From NCBI GenBank assembly GCA_036562565.1, contig DATCJY010000032.1:1-24521 (forward strand): a stretch of 24,521 nucleotides of DNA, read 5' to 3'. The stretch comes from DATCJY01 sp036562565. Its GTDB lineage: Bacteria; Bacteroidota; Bacteroidia; Flavobacteriales_D; Sanyastnellaceae. Shown here in pieces: positions 6,220 to 14,077 of the stretch. The notes beneath the pieces are model-generated. The model saw only the letters and a list, made by a program, of their open reading frames with translations. It was not told the origin of the DNA and searched no databases. A program made the position numbers and the translations under genes. The number at the start of each line of letters is the position of its first letter. The stretch's first letter is position 1.

Positions 6220-7035
6220 TTATTTCTTGATACTGAAAGTATATCGGTCCAGAGCCGTTCCTTCCTCATCATAAATGCCGGTAATCTTTATCACGGCATA
6301 TTTGTTCAGTACTGTATCATAGCGAGTGATTAGGATGTCATTGACGGCAATGTCGGTGATGAGTTGTTGTGCGTTGCTGCTGGTGTAGCTGTTGGCTGCA
6401 GAGGTAGCGGATGCCTGAGCATAGTTGAAAGAGTTGTTGCGCACAAAGCGGATACCTGACAATGAAGTCAGCGCGCGGCTCATTTGTCCGTCATTGGTCA
6501 AGTCTTTTTCTACCAAATCAATCAAGGAAGAATCCGGGTTGGTTTCCAATTGATGGAAGGTGAGATTGCTGATTTGGAAAGCATTGTTCTGTCCCGTTGC
6601 GTGAACGGAATAAAGGTCATGGCCGGTAGTTTCGGTGAGATAAGAGCCTTCGTTCACATACAAGTCACGCAGAACTCTAAATGATTTGCCATCTGTATCA
6701 TAAAGCGTGAAGGTGAGGAGCACGCGGTCGGTATTGTGAGGTACATGATAGACGTAGAAGAATTCCGCTTCTCTTCCATAAAGGACGGTGTCGAGAATCA
6801 CGGAGGTTACACCATTTTCGGGTTTATGGGTAATGCGCAAGTTGCGGAGCTCATGGTCACCGGCTTGGCAGTTGAAGCTGAACTCCAGCAAGTCACCGGA
6901 GTTGCGGTAGAGGATGAGGTCCAGCGGAGTGATGCTCATATATGGGCCTCTTTCCTCTTTTTCTTTACAGGAGAAGACGAAGGCAATTGTAGTAAGTGCA
7001 AAAAGGACTAGCGCGAGATTTCTTAGATTTTTCAT
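6220..7035 (-). CDS. Putative lipoprotein, function unknown
   Basis: I do not recognise the family. The 271-residue product starts with a classic lipoprotein signal: a basic MKNLRN, a hydrophobic stretch to residue 22, and FVFSC with the acylated Cys at 23. Charged KEKEER follows, consistent with surface or outer-membrane retention in Bacteroidota. The rest is predicted beta-rich with alternating polar and hydrophobic residues and no further Cys beyond one around residue 56, suggesting a small Ig-like or lipocalin-like globular part. A low-complexity Ser/Ala/Asn segment lies around residues 205-225. It has its own possible minus-strand -7 element, CATCTTTG (7063-7056), one mismatch from consensus, just inside the upstream terminator. 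It is probably a single-gene unit, closed by the 6172-6209 inverted repeat. Confidence 0.82.
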   Translation of the reverse strand: MKNLRNLALVLFALTTIAFVFSCKEKEERGPYMSITPLDLILYRNSGDLLEFSFNCQAGDHELRNLRITHKPENGVTSVILDTVLYGREAEFFYVYHVPHNTDRVLLTFTLYDTDGKSFRVLRDLYVNEGSYLTETTGHDLYSVHATGQNNAFQISNLTFHQLETNPDSSLIDLVEKDLTNDGQMSRALTSLSGIRFVRNNSFNYAQASATSAANSYTSSNAQQLITDIAVNDILITRYDTVLNKYAVIKITGIYDEEGTALDRYTFSIKK

Positions 7036-7063
7036 GTACTCGTATTACGTTGGGTCAAAGATG

Positions 7064-7095
7064 AAAAAACCCGAGGTGATGTGCCTCGGGTTTTT
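7064..7095 (-). terminator. Intrinsic terminator after the 7127-7546 gene
   Basis: CCCGAGG (7070-7076) pairs with CCTCGGG (7084-7090) around a 7-nt loop. On the minus strand the stem is followed by six T (7069-7064), placed 32 bp past the stop of the small lipoprotein gene. An opposite T run (7091-7095) makes it potentially bidirectional. Confidence 0.85.
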
Positions 7096-7126
7096 CTCTT
7101 ATGTTGATAATTCTTATCGATTATCC

Positions 7127-7546
7127 TTATTTGTTCTTAATGCGGTACGCTTTGAAACGAACTGTAACAGTTTCTCTTCTACCAAGGAATTGGTGAGAAG
7201 TAGTTGTGTTTACAGATACAGGCAAAACGAAATCAGCATTAGGGAACTTCATCATCGCATCGTAAAGAGCGTTGTTGTATCCACGATCGTTAGGGATGAT
7301 GTTAAGGCCACCGTTCAACTGAGATGTAGCAGCTGTGTGGTATTTTCTTCCGCCAATTGGCAAACCGATAACATATGATTGTTCTGCAGTTCCTACAGCT
7401 TCACCGATGAATTCCAAGTCTTCAATGCTGAAGTTAACTTGAGCAAACATAGGAGCTACCGGAACCGAATGCTTGTAGCTAGTACAAGAGCTGGCAAGGA
7501 GCGTTACAGCTACCAAAGCCAACAAGGTGAATTTAAAATTTTTCAT
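7127..7546 (-). CDS. Small lipoprotein, function unknown
   Basis: A 139-residue product with a strong lipoprotein signal (MKNFKF, hydrophobic core, LASSC with Cys at 21). The mature part contains GLPIGGRKYH and a segment NDRGYNNALYDAMMKF followed by NADFVLPVSV. A pattern of an alternating helix then a strand with 'ADF/AD-hydrophobic' resembles small bacterial envelope lipoproteins of the TRL/DUF type, but I cannot name the family with confidence. It ends in a basic tail. The gene lies 58 bp downstream of the outer-membrane barrel gene on the same strand, and no -7 consensus is visible between them, so the two are probably co-transcribed from the 8493-8500 promoter and ended by the 7064-7095 hairpin. 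Codon choice resembles that of the barrel gene (GTT, GCT, AAC common), suggesting high expression. Confidence 0.83.
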   Translation of the reverse strand: MKNFKFTLLALVAVTLLASSCTSYKHSVPVAPMFAQVNFSIEDLEFIGEAVGTAEQSYVIGLPIGGRKYHTAATSQLNGGLNIIPNDRGYNNALYDAMMKFPNADFVLPVSVNTTTSHQFLGRRETVTVRFKAYRIKNK

Positions 7547-7604
7547 TCTTAGCTAATTCTATTGGTTCTTTTAATCCTTTGTAATGCAATCAATAATGCA
7601 GAGA

Positions 7605-8459
7605 TTATTGAGCGTTACGTGGGTTAGCAAGTGTTGAGAAGTAGATGTTGATGCTCAAACGAACATTGTGGTTAGTGTTCATGTTGAACTCTCTGCTCTT
7701 GAAGTCGCTGTATTGTCTAACACCACCTTCGTTGTTCATGTGACCGTCTACAGCAAAGTACTCACCACTGTTAGATACAGAACCGAATTGTTGGTCGAAC
7801 TCAACTTTTGTTTTACCACCAAACAACCATTTACCGGTCAAACCGTACTCAAGACCAACAGAAAGAGGAAGCTCAGCAACGAACATGTTGAAACCGGTGA
7901 AAAGACCGAAACCAAGAACACGAGATTTTGTAGTTTCAGTCACGTAGTTTTTGTTACCGTTGAAGTAATCGTATTCGTTTCTTGTTTTGTCTTTAGCGAA
8001 ACCGAACATTACTTCAGCACCTGCATAAACATCGAAAATGTTGCTGTTAGTGAAGTGTTTCTCAGCACCGATACCCAAAGAGAAGTCACGGTTAACGTAT
8101 TTCTCGTTCAACTCTTGGATGTTACCTTTACCAATTTGGTTAGTTTCAGAAGAGTCAGCAGCAGTACCTTTAGCAGCGCCACTCTCTACAGACCAACGAA
8201 GACCACCACGCAATACGATATCGTTAGTGTAGTAGTACTTGTAAGTCAAGAAGTCGTTAGAAAGCAAAGAGTTACCTGAAAATAGACCGGCAGACCCAGT
8301 TCCGAACATTGGAAGAACGAATTGAAGGGCTGCATCTCCAGCTTGAGGACGAGTCCCCATGCGAAGATTAACATCATAATTTTCTCTAGTTGAAAGTTGC
8401 GCAAATGACTGAGTTACAGCGAGCGCAGCAAAAGCTGTGAATAATAAGATTTTTTTCAT
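7605..8459 (-). CDS. Outer-membrane beta-barrel protein, function unknown
   Basis: The start chosen is ATG 8459, giving 284 residues. It begins with a clean signal peptide (MKKILLFTAFAALAV) and an FAQ cleavage site at residues 19-21, and a -7 box sits at the right distance. A longer in-frame start at 8510 would add 17 residues upstream of the signal and run through that promoter, so I reject it. The mature protein alternates short amphipathic strands rich in Gly, Tyr, Phe and Asn (for example GLRWSV, FSLGIGAEKHF, VYAGAEVMFGFA, VLGFGLFTGFNMF) and ends in LSINIYF before a short tail. That fits an 8- to 12-stranded porin-like barrel. Loops around residues 95-115 and 220-260 are polar and probably extracellular. 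Regular codon bias suggests a highly expressed porin; substrate unknown. Confidence 0.85.
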   Translation of the reverse strand: MKKILLFTAFAALAVTQSFAQLSTRENYDVNLRMGTRPQAGDAALQFVLPMFGTGSAGLFSGNSLLSNDFLTYKYYYTNDIVLRGGLRWSVESGAAKGTAADSSETNQIGKGNIQELNEKYVNRDFSLGIGAEKHFTNSNIFDVYAGAEVMFGFAKDKTRNEYDYFNGNKNYVTETTKSRVLGFGLFTGFNMFVAELPLSVGLEYGLTGKWLFGGKTKVEFDQQFGSVSNSGEYFAVDGHMNNEGGVRQYSDFKSREFNMNTNHNVRLSINIYFSTLANPRNAQ

Positions 8460-8492
8460 AAGTGTTATGATTTTTTGTGCGAGTGCACGCGG

Positions 8493-8500
8493 CAAAAGTA
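8493..8500 (-). promoter_or_regulatory. -7 element for the outer-membrane barrel operon
   Basis: The minus strand reads TACTTTTG, an exact TAnnTTTG, predicting a start of transcription near 8487 and a leader of about 28 nt to ATG 8459. No convincing -33 TTG is found 17-23 bp upstream. The same octamer is used before the ferritin gene. Confidence 0.5.
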
Positions 8501-8641
8501 ATATGCCCATTCTTGGTAGAGGTCTGTTAAAATTCCAATTATTAACAACACTTTTGTGAGGAACTATTGGGGTTTTTGTCTTATAAATCAGCCGCTAAAA
8601 GCAAATTCAATATTGGATGTTAACAGCGCCTAGACTGCAAT

Positions 8642-8649
8642 TACCTTTG
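8642..8649 (+). promoter_or_regulatory. -7 element for gltX
   Basis: TACCTTTG matches TAnnTTTG exactly and predicts a start near 8656, about 25 nt before the gltX ATG. The nearest TTG upstream (8613-8615) is 26 bp away, longer than usual. The rest of the 221-bp divergent gap 8460-8680 shows only AT-rich sequence and a GTTAA/TTAAC repeat near 8526-8546. Confidence 0.45.
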
Positions 8650-8680
8650 CCCACTCGTTTTTTTTCTGAGTGAAATATCC

Positions 8681-10231
8681 ATGATCGACAAGAAAATCCG
8701 ACTTCGCTTTGCCCCGAGCCCAACGGGGCCTTTACACATGGGGGGTGTTCGCACAGCCCTTTATAGTTATCTTTTTGCCAAACAGCATGGAGGTGATTTC
8801 ATCCTACGCATTGAGGATACGGACCAAACGCGTTTCGTGCCCGGTGCTGAGGAATACATTATTGAAAGTTTGAAATGGTGCGGCATCGAGCCCAATGAAG
8901 GTGTCGGATTTGGCGATGGCCCATATGCACCCTATCGCCAGAGCGAACGCAAACCTATTTATAAGGAGTATGCCGAGCAGCTAGTGGCAAGTGGTCATGC
9001 CTATTATGCATTTGATACCGCTGAGGAAATGGATGCATTGCGCAAAGAGGCTGAGGCGAATAAAAAAACATTCGCTTATGACGCCACTACGCGTCAGCAC
9101 CTCAAAAACTCTTTGGCACTGAGTGCAGAAGAGGTGGAGAAGAGAAAGGCCGAAGGTCAGCCTTATGTGATTCGTTTGAAAGTGACTCCGGGTGAAGAAA
9201 TTTCTTTCAAGGATTTGATACGCGGTGAAGTGAGTTTCAAATCGGATGTTGTGGACGATAAGGTTTTGCTCAAGGCCGATGGCATGCCTACCTATCACCT
9301 TGCCCATATTGTGGATGATTACCTCATGAAAATCACACATGCCGTGCGCGGTGAGGAATGGTTGCCCAGTGCGCCTGCACACATTCTTATCTATCGCTAT
9401 CTGGGTTGGGAAAAAGAAATGCCACAATATGCCCACCTTCCATTGTTGCTCAAGCCTGAGGGCAATGGCAAACTCAGCAAGCGCGATGGTGACCGACTCG
9501 GCTTCCCGGTGTTTCCGTTGCAATGGCACGACCCCAACAGCGGGGAGATTTCCAGTGGCTACCGAGAGAAGGGATATTATCCGCAGGCGTTCATCAACAT
9601 GCTCGCATTTCTCGGATGGAATCCCGGTACAGAGCAAGAAATCTTCACCATGGATGAATTGGTGAAAGCCTTCTCATTCTCCGGTATTCACAAGGCAGGC
9701 GCCAAGTTTGACCCCGAAAAAGCAAAATGGTTCAACGAGCAATACCTGCGAGCGAAGTCCGATGCTGAAATTGCCACAAGCATTCGCCCGCAAGTACAGG
9801 AGGCATTTGAATTTGCCGAAGACAATTGCCGACTCGACCACGCATACCTTGATGCTGCCGTAGCACTCATGAAACCACGCGTGCAATTTGAGCATGAAAT
9901 TGTAACCAAAGGCGCATACCTGTTCACACCACCTGCGCAATACGACCAGTCAGTGATTGACAAACGCTGGAAGGACAACAGTGGAACTTTCTTCCGCTCC
10001 TTGGTAGAGGCTTATAAGACAGCTGAAACCTTCAATGCTGATAACGCCAAAGCCATCTTGGAAGAGGTAGCAGCGCAAAACGGTTTCAAACCGGGCGAAG
10101 TGATGCAACTCTTCCGTGTGTTGGTGAGCGGTGAAGGCAGTGGTGTAGATATGTTCGGTATGGTAGCATTGCTCGGAAAAGAAGATGTTTGCAACCGCAT
10201 CGAAACCGCATTGGCAAAACTTGGTAAATAA
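8681..10231 (+). CDS. gltX: Glutamyl-tRNA synthetase
   Basis: Charges tRNA-Glu with glutamate; class Ib aminoacyl-tRNA synthetase acting in the cytoplasm. The 516-residue length is typical of the Bacteroidota enzyme. The N-terminal APSPTGPLHMGG carries the HIGH motif (HMGG, 19-22), IEDTDQTR follows at about 46-53, and KLSKRDGD (264-271) is the KMSKS loop. The C-terminal region from about 350 onward is the anticodon-binding helical cage. ATG 8681 aligns with the usual start and has a promoter about 30 bp upstream. The paralogous glnS follows after 103 bp on the same strand. With a true GlnRS next door, this enzyme is expected to be the discriminating type that charges only tRNA-Glu, which is inference from context. 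Confidence 0.98.
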   Translation: MIDKKIRLRFAPSPTGPLHMGGVRTALYSYLFAKQHGGDFILRIEDTDQTRFVPGAEEYIIESLKWCGIEPNEGVGFGDGPYAPYRQSERKPIYKEYAEQLVASGHAYYAFDTAEEMDALRKEAEANKKTFAYDATTRQHLKNSLALSAEEVEKRKAEGQPYVIRLKVTPGEEISFKDLIRGEVSFKSDVVDDKVLLKADGMPTYHLAHIVDDYLMKITHAVRGEEWLPSAPAHILIYRYLGWEKEMPQYAHLPLLLKPEGNGKLSKRDGDRLGFPVFPLQWHDPNSGEISSGYREKGYYPQAFINMLAFLGWNPGTEQEIFTMDELVKAFSFSGIHKAGAKFDPEKAKWFNEQYLRAKSDAEIATSIRPQVQEAFEFAEDNCRLDHAYLDAAVALMKPRVQFEHEIVTKGAYLFTPPAQYDQSVIDKRWKDNSGTFFRSLVEAYKTAETFNADNAKAILEEVAAQNGFKPGEVMQLFRVLVSGEGSGVDMFGMVALLGKEDVCNRIETALAKLGK

Positions 10232-10242
10232 AATTGGAAAAA

Positions 10243-10309
10243 CCTCTGTGAGTTTTGCGTCATTGCGGTGACATAGCACATCCATCACAAAGGCACGAAG
10301 AACTCAACG
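10243..10309. repeat. Imperfect extragenic inverted repeat between gltX and glnS
   Basis: The left half (CCTCTGTGAG then TTTTGCGTCATTGCGGTG, 10243-10270) and the reverse complement of the right half (GAGTTCTTCGTGCCTTTGTG, right half 10286-10305) share GAGTT, CGT and TTG-like blocks in register. This resembles degenerate extragenic palindromic elements built from short (C/T)TTCGTG-type units that I have seen scattered between bacterial genes. No coding potential or clear promoter is visible here, so glnS probably reads through from gltX. Confidence 0.35.
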
Positions 10310-10334
10310 TACATTAAGATATTCTTCCACACCC

Positions 10335-12005
10335 ATGGAAACAGAAAAAGGACAAAATTTTTTAGAAGAGATTATTGCTGAAGATATAAAGAATGGCAAG
10401 CATGGCGGACGTGTATTGACCCGGTTCCCGCCTGAGCCCAATGGATATCTGCACATCGGTCATGCCACTTCCATCTGGCTCAACTTTGGATTGGCCAAGA
10501 AGTTTGGCGGTAAAACCAATTTGCGCTTTGATGATACCAACCCGGTAACGGAAGACACCGAATATGTGGAGAGCATCAAAGAAGATATCAGATGGTTGGG
10601 CTATGAGTGGGCCGGTGAATACTACGCGAGCGACTACTTTGAGCAGCTCTATGAATTTGCCGTGAAACTCATCAAGGATGGTCTTGCTTATGTGGATGAT
10701 TCCACGGCCGAAGAAATTGCTGCCATGAAGGGAACGCCAACCGAGCCGGGTATTGAATCTCCATATCGCAACAGAAGCGTGGAGGAGAACCTTGACCTTT
10801 TTGCACGCATGCGTGCAGGCGAGTTCAAGGATGGCGAGAAAACCCTGCGTGCGAAGATTGATATGGCATCACCGAACATGCACTTGCGCGATCCGCTCAT
10901 GTATCGCATCAAGCATGCGCCTCACCATCGCACAGGTACCAAGTGGTGCATCTATCCGATGTATGACTTTGCCCATGGTCAAAGCGATTCCATTGAGCAA
11001 ATCACACACTCCATTTGTACACTGGAGTTTGAAGTACACCGACCATTGTATGATTGGTTCATAGAGAAGCTGGGTATTTTTCCATCCAAACAATATGAGT
11101 TTGCGAGAAGGAACCTCAACTATACGGTGATGAGCAAGCGCAAACTGCTTCAACTGGTGAATGAGAAACACGTATCAGGCTGGGATGATCCACGCATGCC
11201 TACCGTGAGTGGCTTGCGCAGACGTGGCTATACTCCGGAGAGTATTCGCATGTTCTGTGATCTCACCGGCATCAGCCGTAGAGAGAACGTAGTGGATGTA
11301 GGCCTGCTGGAGCACTGTGTACGTGAAGACCTCAACAAGCGTGCAACACGCAGAATGGTGGTGTTGGATCCCATCAAGTTGGTAATTGATAACTATGAAG
11401 AAGGCAAGGTAGAAATACTGCATGGCGAGAACAATCCGGAAGTGGAGAATGGAGGCGGTACACGCGAGATTCCTTTCAGCCGGGAATTATGGATTGAGCG
11501 CGATGATTTCATGGAGAATCCACCGAAGAAATTCTTCCGCCTTGGCCCCGGACTCAAAGTGCGCCTCAAGCATGCTTACATCGTGGAGTGCACTTCATTT
11601 GAAAAAGACGCCAACGGTCAGGTGACCACCGTTCACTGTAAGTATTATCCGGAAAGCAAGAGCGGACAAGACACCAGCGGATTGCATGTAAAAGGAACAA
11701 TCCACTTTGTGAGTGTGCCACATGCTATTCCTGTAACAGTGAACTTGTACGATCGTTTGTTCAAAGTGGAGAACCCACAAGCTGAAGAGGGCGACTTCAA
11801 GGATTACCTCAATGAAAACAGCTTGACGGTCAACACCCGCGCAGTCGCAGAGCCAGCTTTGAAAGGCGTGAAGCCGTTGGACCGCTTCCAATTTATTCGT
11901 CTCGGTTACTTCTGTGTGGATAAAGATTCCACTCCGGATAATCTCATCTTCAACCGAACAGTAACACTCAAGGACAGTTGGGCTAAAGAAGTGAAGAAGG
12001 GATGA
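10335..12005 (+). CDS. glnS: Glutaminyl-tRNA synthetase
   Basis: Attaches glutamine directly to tRNA-Gln. The 556 residues match bacterial GlnRS. The signature RFPPEPNGYLHIGHATS carries HIGH at 40-43. FDDTNP follows at about residues 70-75, and YTVMSKRKL places the KMSKS-type loop at 266-270. The two beta-barrel anticodon-binding domains occupy the C-terminal third; the segment with EGDFKDYLNENSL is typical. GlnRS is patchy in bacteria and is thought to descend from eukaryotic GlnRS by transfer, so its presence beside gltX is informative about the tRNA-Gln route. The last four bases ATGA overlap the folB start, so the two are translationally coupled. No visible defects. Confidence 0.98.
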   Translation: METEKGQNFLEEIIAEDIKNGKHGGRVLTRFPPEPNGYLHIGHATSIWLNFGLAKKFGGKTNLRFDDTNPVTEDTEYVESIKEDIRWLGYEWAGEYYASDYFEQLYEFAVKLIKDGLAYVDDSTAEEIAAMKGTPTEPGIESPYRNRSVEENLDLFARMRAGEFKDGEKTLRAKIDMASPNMHLRDPLMYRIKHAPHHRTGTKWCIYPMYDFAHGQSDSIEQITHSICTLEFEVHRPLYDWFIEKLGIFPSKQYEFARRNLNYTVMSKRKLLQLVNEKHVSGWDDPRMPTVSGLRRRGYTPESIRMFCDLTGISRRENVVDVGLLEHCVREDLNKRATRRMVVLDPIKLVIDNYEEGKVEILHGENNPEVENGGGTREIPFSRELWIERDDFMENPPKKFFRLGPGLKVRLKHAYIVECTSFEKDANGQVTTVHCKYYPESKSGQDTSGLHVKGTIHFVSVPHAIPVTVNLYDRLFKVENPQAEEGDFKDYLNENSLTVNTRAVAEPALKGVKPLDRFQFIRLGYFCVDKDSTPDNLIFNRTVTLKDSWAKEVKKG

Positions 12006-12349
12006 AGATCAACCTGCACAACATAGAAGTATATGCGCACCACGGTTGCTGGGAAGAAGAAGCAGTAATTGGAGGCCGCTACATTGTGGATGTAACGCTG
12101 GATGTGGATTTCAAAGAAGCGGCTGCAACAGATGATTTGACCAAGACGGTCGATTACTGTGTGGTGAGTGATGTGGTATATCGCGAGATGGCCATACGCT
12201 CCAAGCTGATTGAAACAGTGGCTTATCGCATTCTCAATGCATTGATTAAAGAATGTCCGCAAGCCACAAAGCGTTGGGTGCGCATTACAAAAATCGCTGC
12301 GCCTATTCCGCGCCAAGTGGAAAGCGTAAGCGTGGAAGTAGAAGGATAA
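12002..12349 (+). CDS. folB: Dihydroneopterin aldolase
   Basis: Cleaves 7,8-dihydroneopterin to 6-hydroxymethyl-dihydropterin and glycolaldehyde in folate synthesis. The 115-residue length is normal. Conserved landmarks are the N-terminal HHGCWEEE (a Trp in place of the common Tyr/Val), the acidic Asp-rich strand, TVDYCVV with the active-site Tyr near residue 57, LIETVAYRI with the pterin-anchoring Glu near 75, and TKIAAPIP with the catalytic Lys near 98. The start overlaps the glnS stop by four bases (ATGA), a close translational coupling. It is the last gene of the gltX-glnS-folB run and is followed 21 bp later by a strong hairpin. No other folate gene is in view. Confidence 0.95.
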   Translation: MKINLHNIEVYAHHGCWEEEAVIGGRYIVDVTLDVDFKEAAATDDLTKTVDYCVVSDVVYREMAIRSKLIETVAYRILNALIKECPQATKRWVRITKIAAPIPRQVESVSVEVEG

Positions 12350-12370
12350 TCTTTTCTTAATACATCATGA

Positions 12371-12400
12371 AAAAAGCCACTCTAACCAGAGTGGCTTTTT
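12371..12400. terminator. Bidirectional terminator between folB and ferritin
   Basis: GCCACTCT (12376-12383) pairs with AGAGTGGC (12388-12395) around the tetraloop AACC. Five A precede it and five T follow it, then G and five more T, so it serves folB on the plus strand and ferritin on the minus strand. Confidence 0.9.
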
Positions 12401-12426
12401 GTTTTTGATATACAAGTCAAAAAAAA

Positions 12427-12930
12427 CTATTTCGATTCATCGCCTGACATGCCTTCCACATCGCGGTCGAACATATAAAGCGCGCCTTTGTCGTTACCAG
12501 CCAACTTGAGCTTGTCCAGCACATTGCGAGCAAGTGTTTCTTCTTCGATTTGCTCGCTTACATACCACTGCATGAAGTTGTGTGTGGTATAGTCTTTCTC
12601 TTCAAGACAGATGTGCACTACGTTATTGATTTCGCTGGTCACTTTAGTTTCATGCTCAAGCAAAGTGGTGAAGATGGTTTGCAAGTCTTTGCAATCGGCC
12701 TCGGGAGCAGGCAATGCAGGAATAATAGCTCTTCCACCACGGTCGTTCACAAATTTGATGAGCTTGAGCATGTGCATGCGCTCTTCATCACTGTGACGGT
12801 ATAGGAAGGCACTCGTTCCGGGATAGCCATTGATCTCCGCCCAAGAAGCCATTGCCAAATAAACCTGGCTGCTTTCGGCTTCAATTCGTATTTGCTCGTT
12901 GAGTGCTTGTTCTACTTTCTTATTCAACAT
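12427..12930 (-). CDS. ftnA: Non-heme ferritin
   Basis: Cytoplasmic iron-storage protein forming 24-subunit shells that oxidise Fe(II) and store ferric mineral. The 167-residue chain is a four-helix bundle. Ferroxidase and neighbouring iron ligands line up by number with E. coli FtnA: E17, Y24, E50 and H53 (SDEERMHM), E94 (LEHE), and E126, Q127, E129 and E130 (SEQIEEE). There is no heme-binding Met in the bacterioferritin position and no DNA-binding N-terminal tail, which argues against Bfr and Dps. ATG 12930 has a promoter with both boxes upstream, so the gene forms its own unit. An iron-responsive operator could not be identified. Confidence 0.96.
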   Translation of the reverse strand: MLNKKVEQALNEQIRIEAESSQVYLAMASWAEINGYPGTSAFLYRHSDEERMHMLKLIKFVNDRGGRAIIPALPAPEADCKDLQTIFTTLLEHETKVTSEINNVVHICLEEKDYTTHNFMQWYVSEQIEEETLARNVLDKLKLAGNDKGALYMFDRDVEGMSGDESK

Positions 12931-12958
12931 GGTCGTTATGTTTTTCGATTGATACGCA

Positions 12959-12993
12959 CAAAAGTAGAACCTTCTGGCGGGAAGGTCTTCAAA
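12959..12993 (-). promoter_or_regulatory. Ferritin promoter
   Basis: On the minus strand TTTG (12993-12990) is followed after 23 bp by TACTTTTG (12966-12959), an exact TAnnTTTG. The spacing is at the long end of the Bacteroidota range. Transcription would begin near 12953, about 22 nt before the ATG. Confidence 0.5.
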
Positions 12994-13020
12994 GAAGCTT
13001 TCTAAATTTCAAGGAATCCA

Positions 13021-14070
13021 TTACATGGATGTTTCCTCTCGGAAGCAGCGCATCACATCTACTTCGCGCATGAGGCTTGTCTTTCCTTCCAAATATTCAA
13101 TGACGTGTTGGGCGAAAAATGGAATGAGCATCACCCCTTTGGAGCCAAATCCATTGAAGAATAGGAGGGCATCCTGCTCGGGATGTTTGCCGATAATTGG
13201 TCTGCGGTCTTTGGTGGTAGGGCGATATCCGGCCAATTGATTGATTACTTCTACTTCTCCTTTGTAGTGGTTGGCGAGTTGGGCCAGGATTGTGTTGCGG
13301 CTCTTCTCGGTTGTTTCCAGCGGAGCAAGGTTCCACTCATAAGTGGCTCCCAGGCGGAACAAATCATTGCCGAGCGGAATGAGGAATTTTCCAAAGTTCG
13401 CAATGCGCATCATTGGCAAATCCTTGATGCGCACAGTAAGTACTTCGCCTTTGTTGGGAATGATGCGCACCTTATCGGAGAACAACTCTGTGCTTGCAGT
13501 GCCGGTGGCCAAAACAATCAGTGCTTGTGCATCCGTGGCCAATAATGCATCGATAAATGCTTTGTCGATGGTGCGTTGCTCATAGATGCCGTGATGGTTG
13601 AAGTAAGCCTTGCAACCGGTGAGAAATGTCGGAATGTCGAGCCAGCCTGCATTGCGCAACACACCATGTCCGTGTGGTTGATGAAATTGTGCTTTTATGA
13701 GTTCATCTTGTTCTGATGTGAGATAATGCCCTACTTCAGCCGAAACACTGTGTTCATCCCACATGTTCGCAAACTTGGTGTCGGGGAAAATTTTTATGAG
13801 TTCCATTGGATGGTAGAATCGTGCACCGAGCACTTCTTCCATTTTTCGATAAACACTATCAGCAGCGGGAAGCAAGTCATCAGCCATCCAACTTTGTGAC
13901 ATGCGCTTAAATGAAACGGGGTTCCACATGCCTGCGGCAACTTTGCTTGCAGAAGTCTTGTGTCCGTCATCATAAATGTGCACGCGCAGGCCTCTTTGAT
14001 GCAATAAAAAAGCCAGGACACTACCTGCGATGCCCTGGCCTATGATGTGTATGTTTTTGCTTTGTAACAA
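13021..14070 (-). CDS. FAD-dependent oxidoreductase of the D-amino-acid/glycine oxidase (DAO) fold
   Basis: A 349-residue flavoprotein. The N-terminal IIGQGIAGSVLAFLL (GxGxxG at 11-16) and the acidic end of the second strand (IYDD) bind the ADP part of FAD. KVAAGMWNP follows near residues 43-51, as in DAO-family enzymes. The C-terminal GYRPTTKDRRPIIGKHP and FNGFGSKGVM elements close the flavin site. Family members oxidise amines or amino acids (glycine oxidase, sarcosine oxidase, tRNA-modifying MnmC). The substrate cannot be read from sequence. The start is TTG 14070, because the frame meets a TGA (14085-14083) after four non-start codons. It lies 7 bp after the kbl stop, so the two are co-translated. 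No signal peptide is present, so it is probably cytoplasmic. Confidence 0.87.
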   Translation of the reverse strand: MLQSKNIHIIGQGIAGSVLAFLLHQRGLRVHIYDDGHKTSASKVAAGMWNPVSFKRMSQSWMADDLLPAADSVYRKMEEVLGARFYHPMELIKIFPDTKFANMWDEHSVSAEVGHYLTSEQDELIKAQFHQPHGHGVLRNAGWLDIPTFLTGCKAYFNHHGIYEQRTIDKAFIDALLATDAQALIVLATGTASTELFSDKVRIIPNKGEVLTVRIKDLPMMRIANFGKFLIPLGNDLFRLGATYEWNLAPLETTEKSRNTILAQLANHYKGEVEVINQLAGYRPTTKDRRPIIGKHPEQDALLFFNGFGSKGVMLIPFFAQHVIEYLEGKTSLMREVDVMRCFREETSM

Positions 14071-14077
14071 AGTGTGC

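Noticed and set aside
7668..8279. A 203-codon plus-strand ORF opposite the outer-membrane barrel
   Set aside because: Antisense shadow caused by the regular codon use of the barrel gene; its translation is Val/Thr/Ser-rich low complexity without features.
8460..8510. Upstream ATG 8510 for the outer-membrane barrel
   Set aside because: It puts 17 odd residues before a standard signal peptide and covers the likely promoter box.
8981..9637. A 218-codon minus-strand ORF inside gltX
   Set aside because: Lies wholly within the conserved catalytic region of GluRS; no domain is visible.
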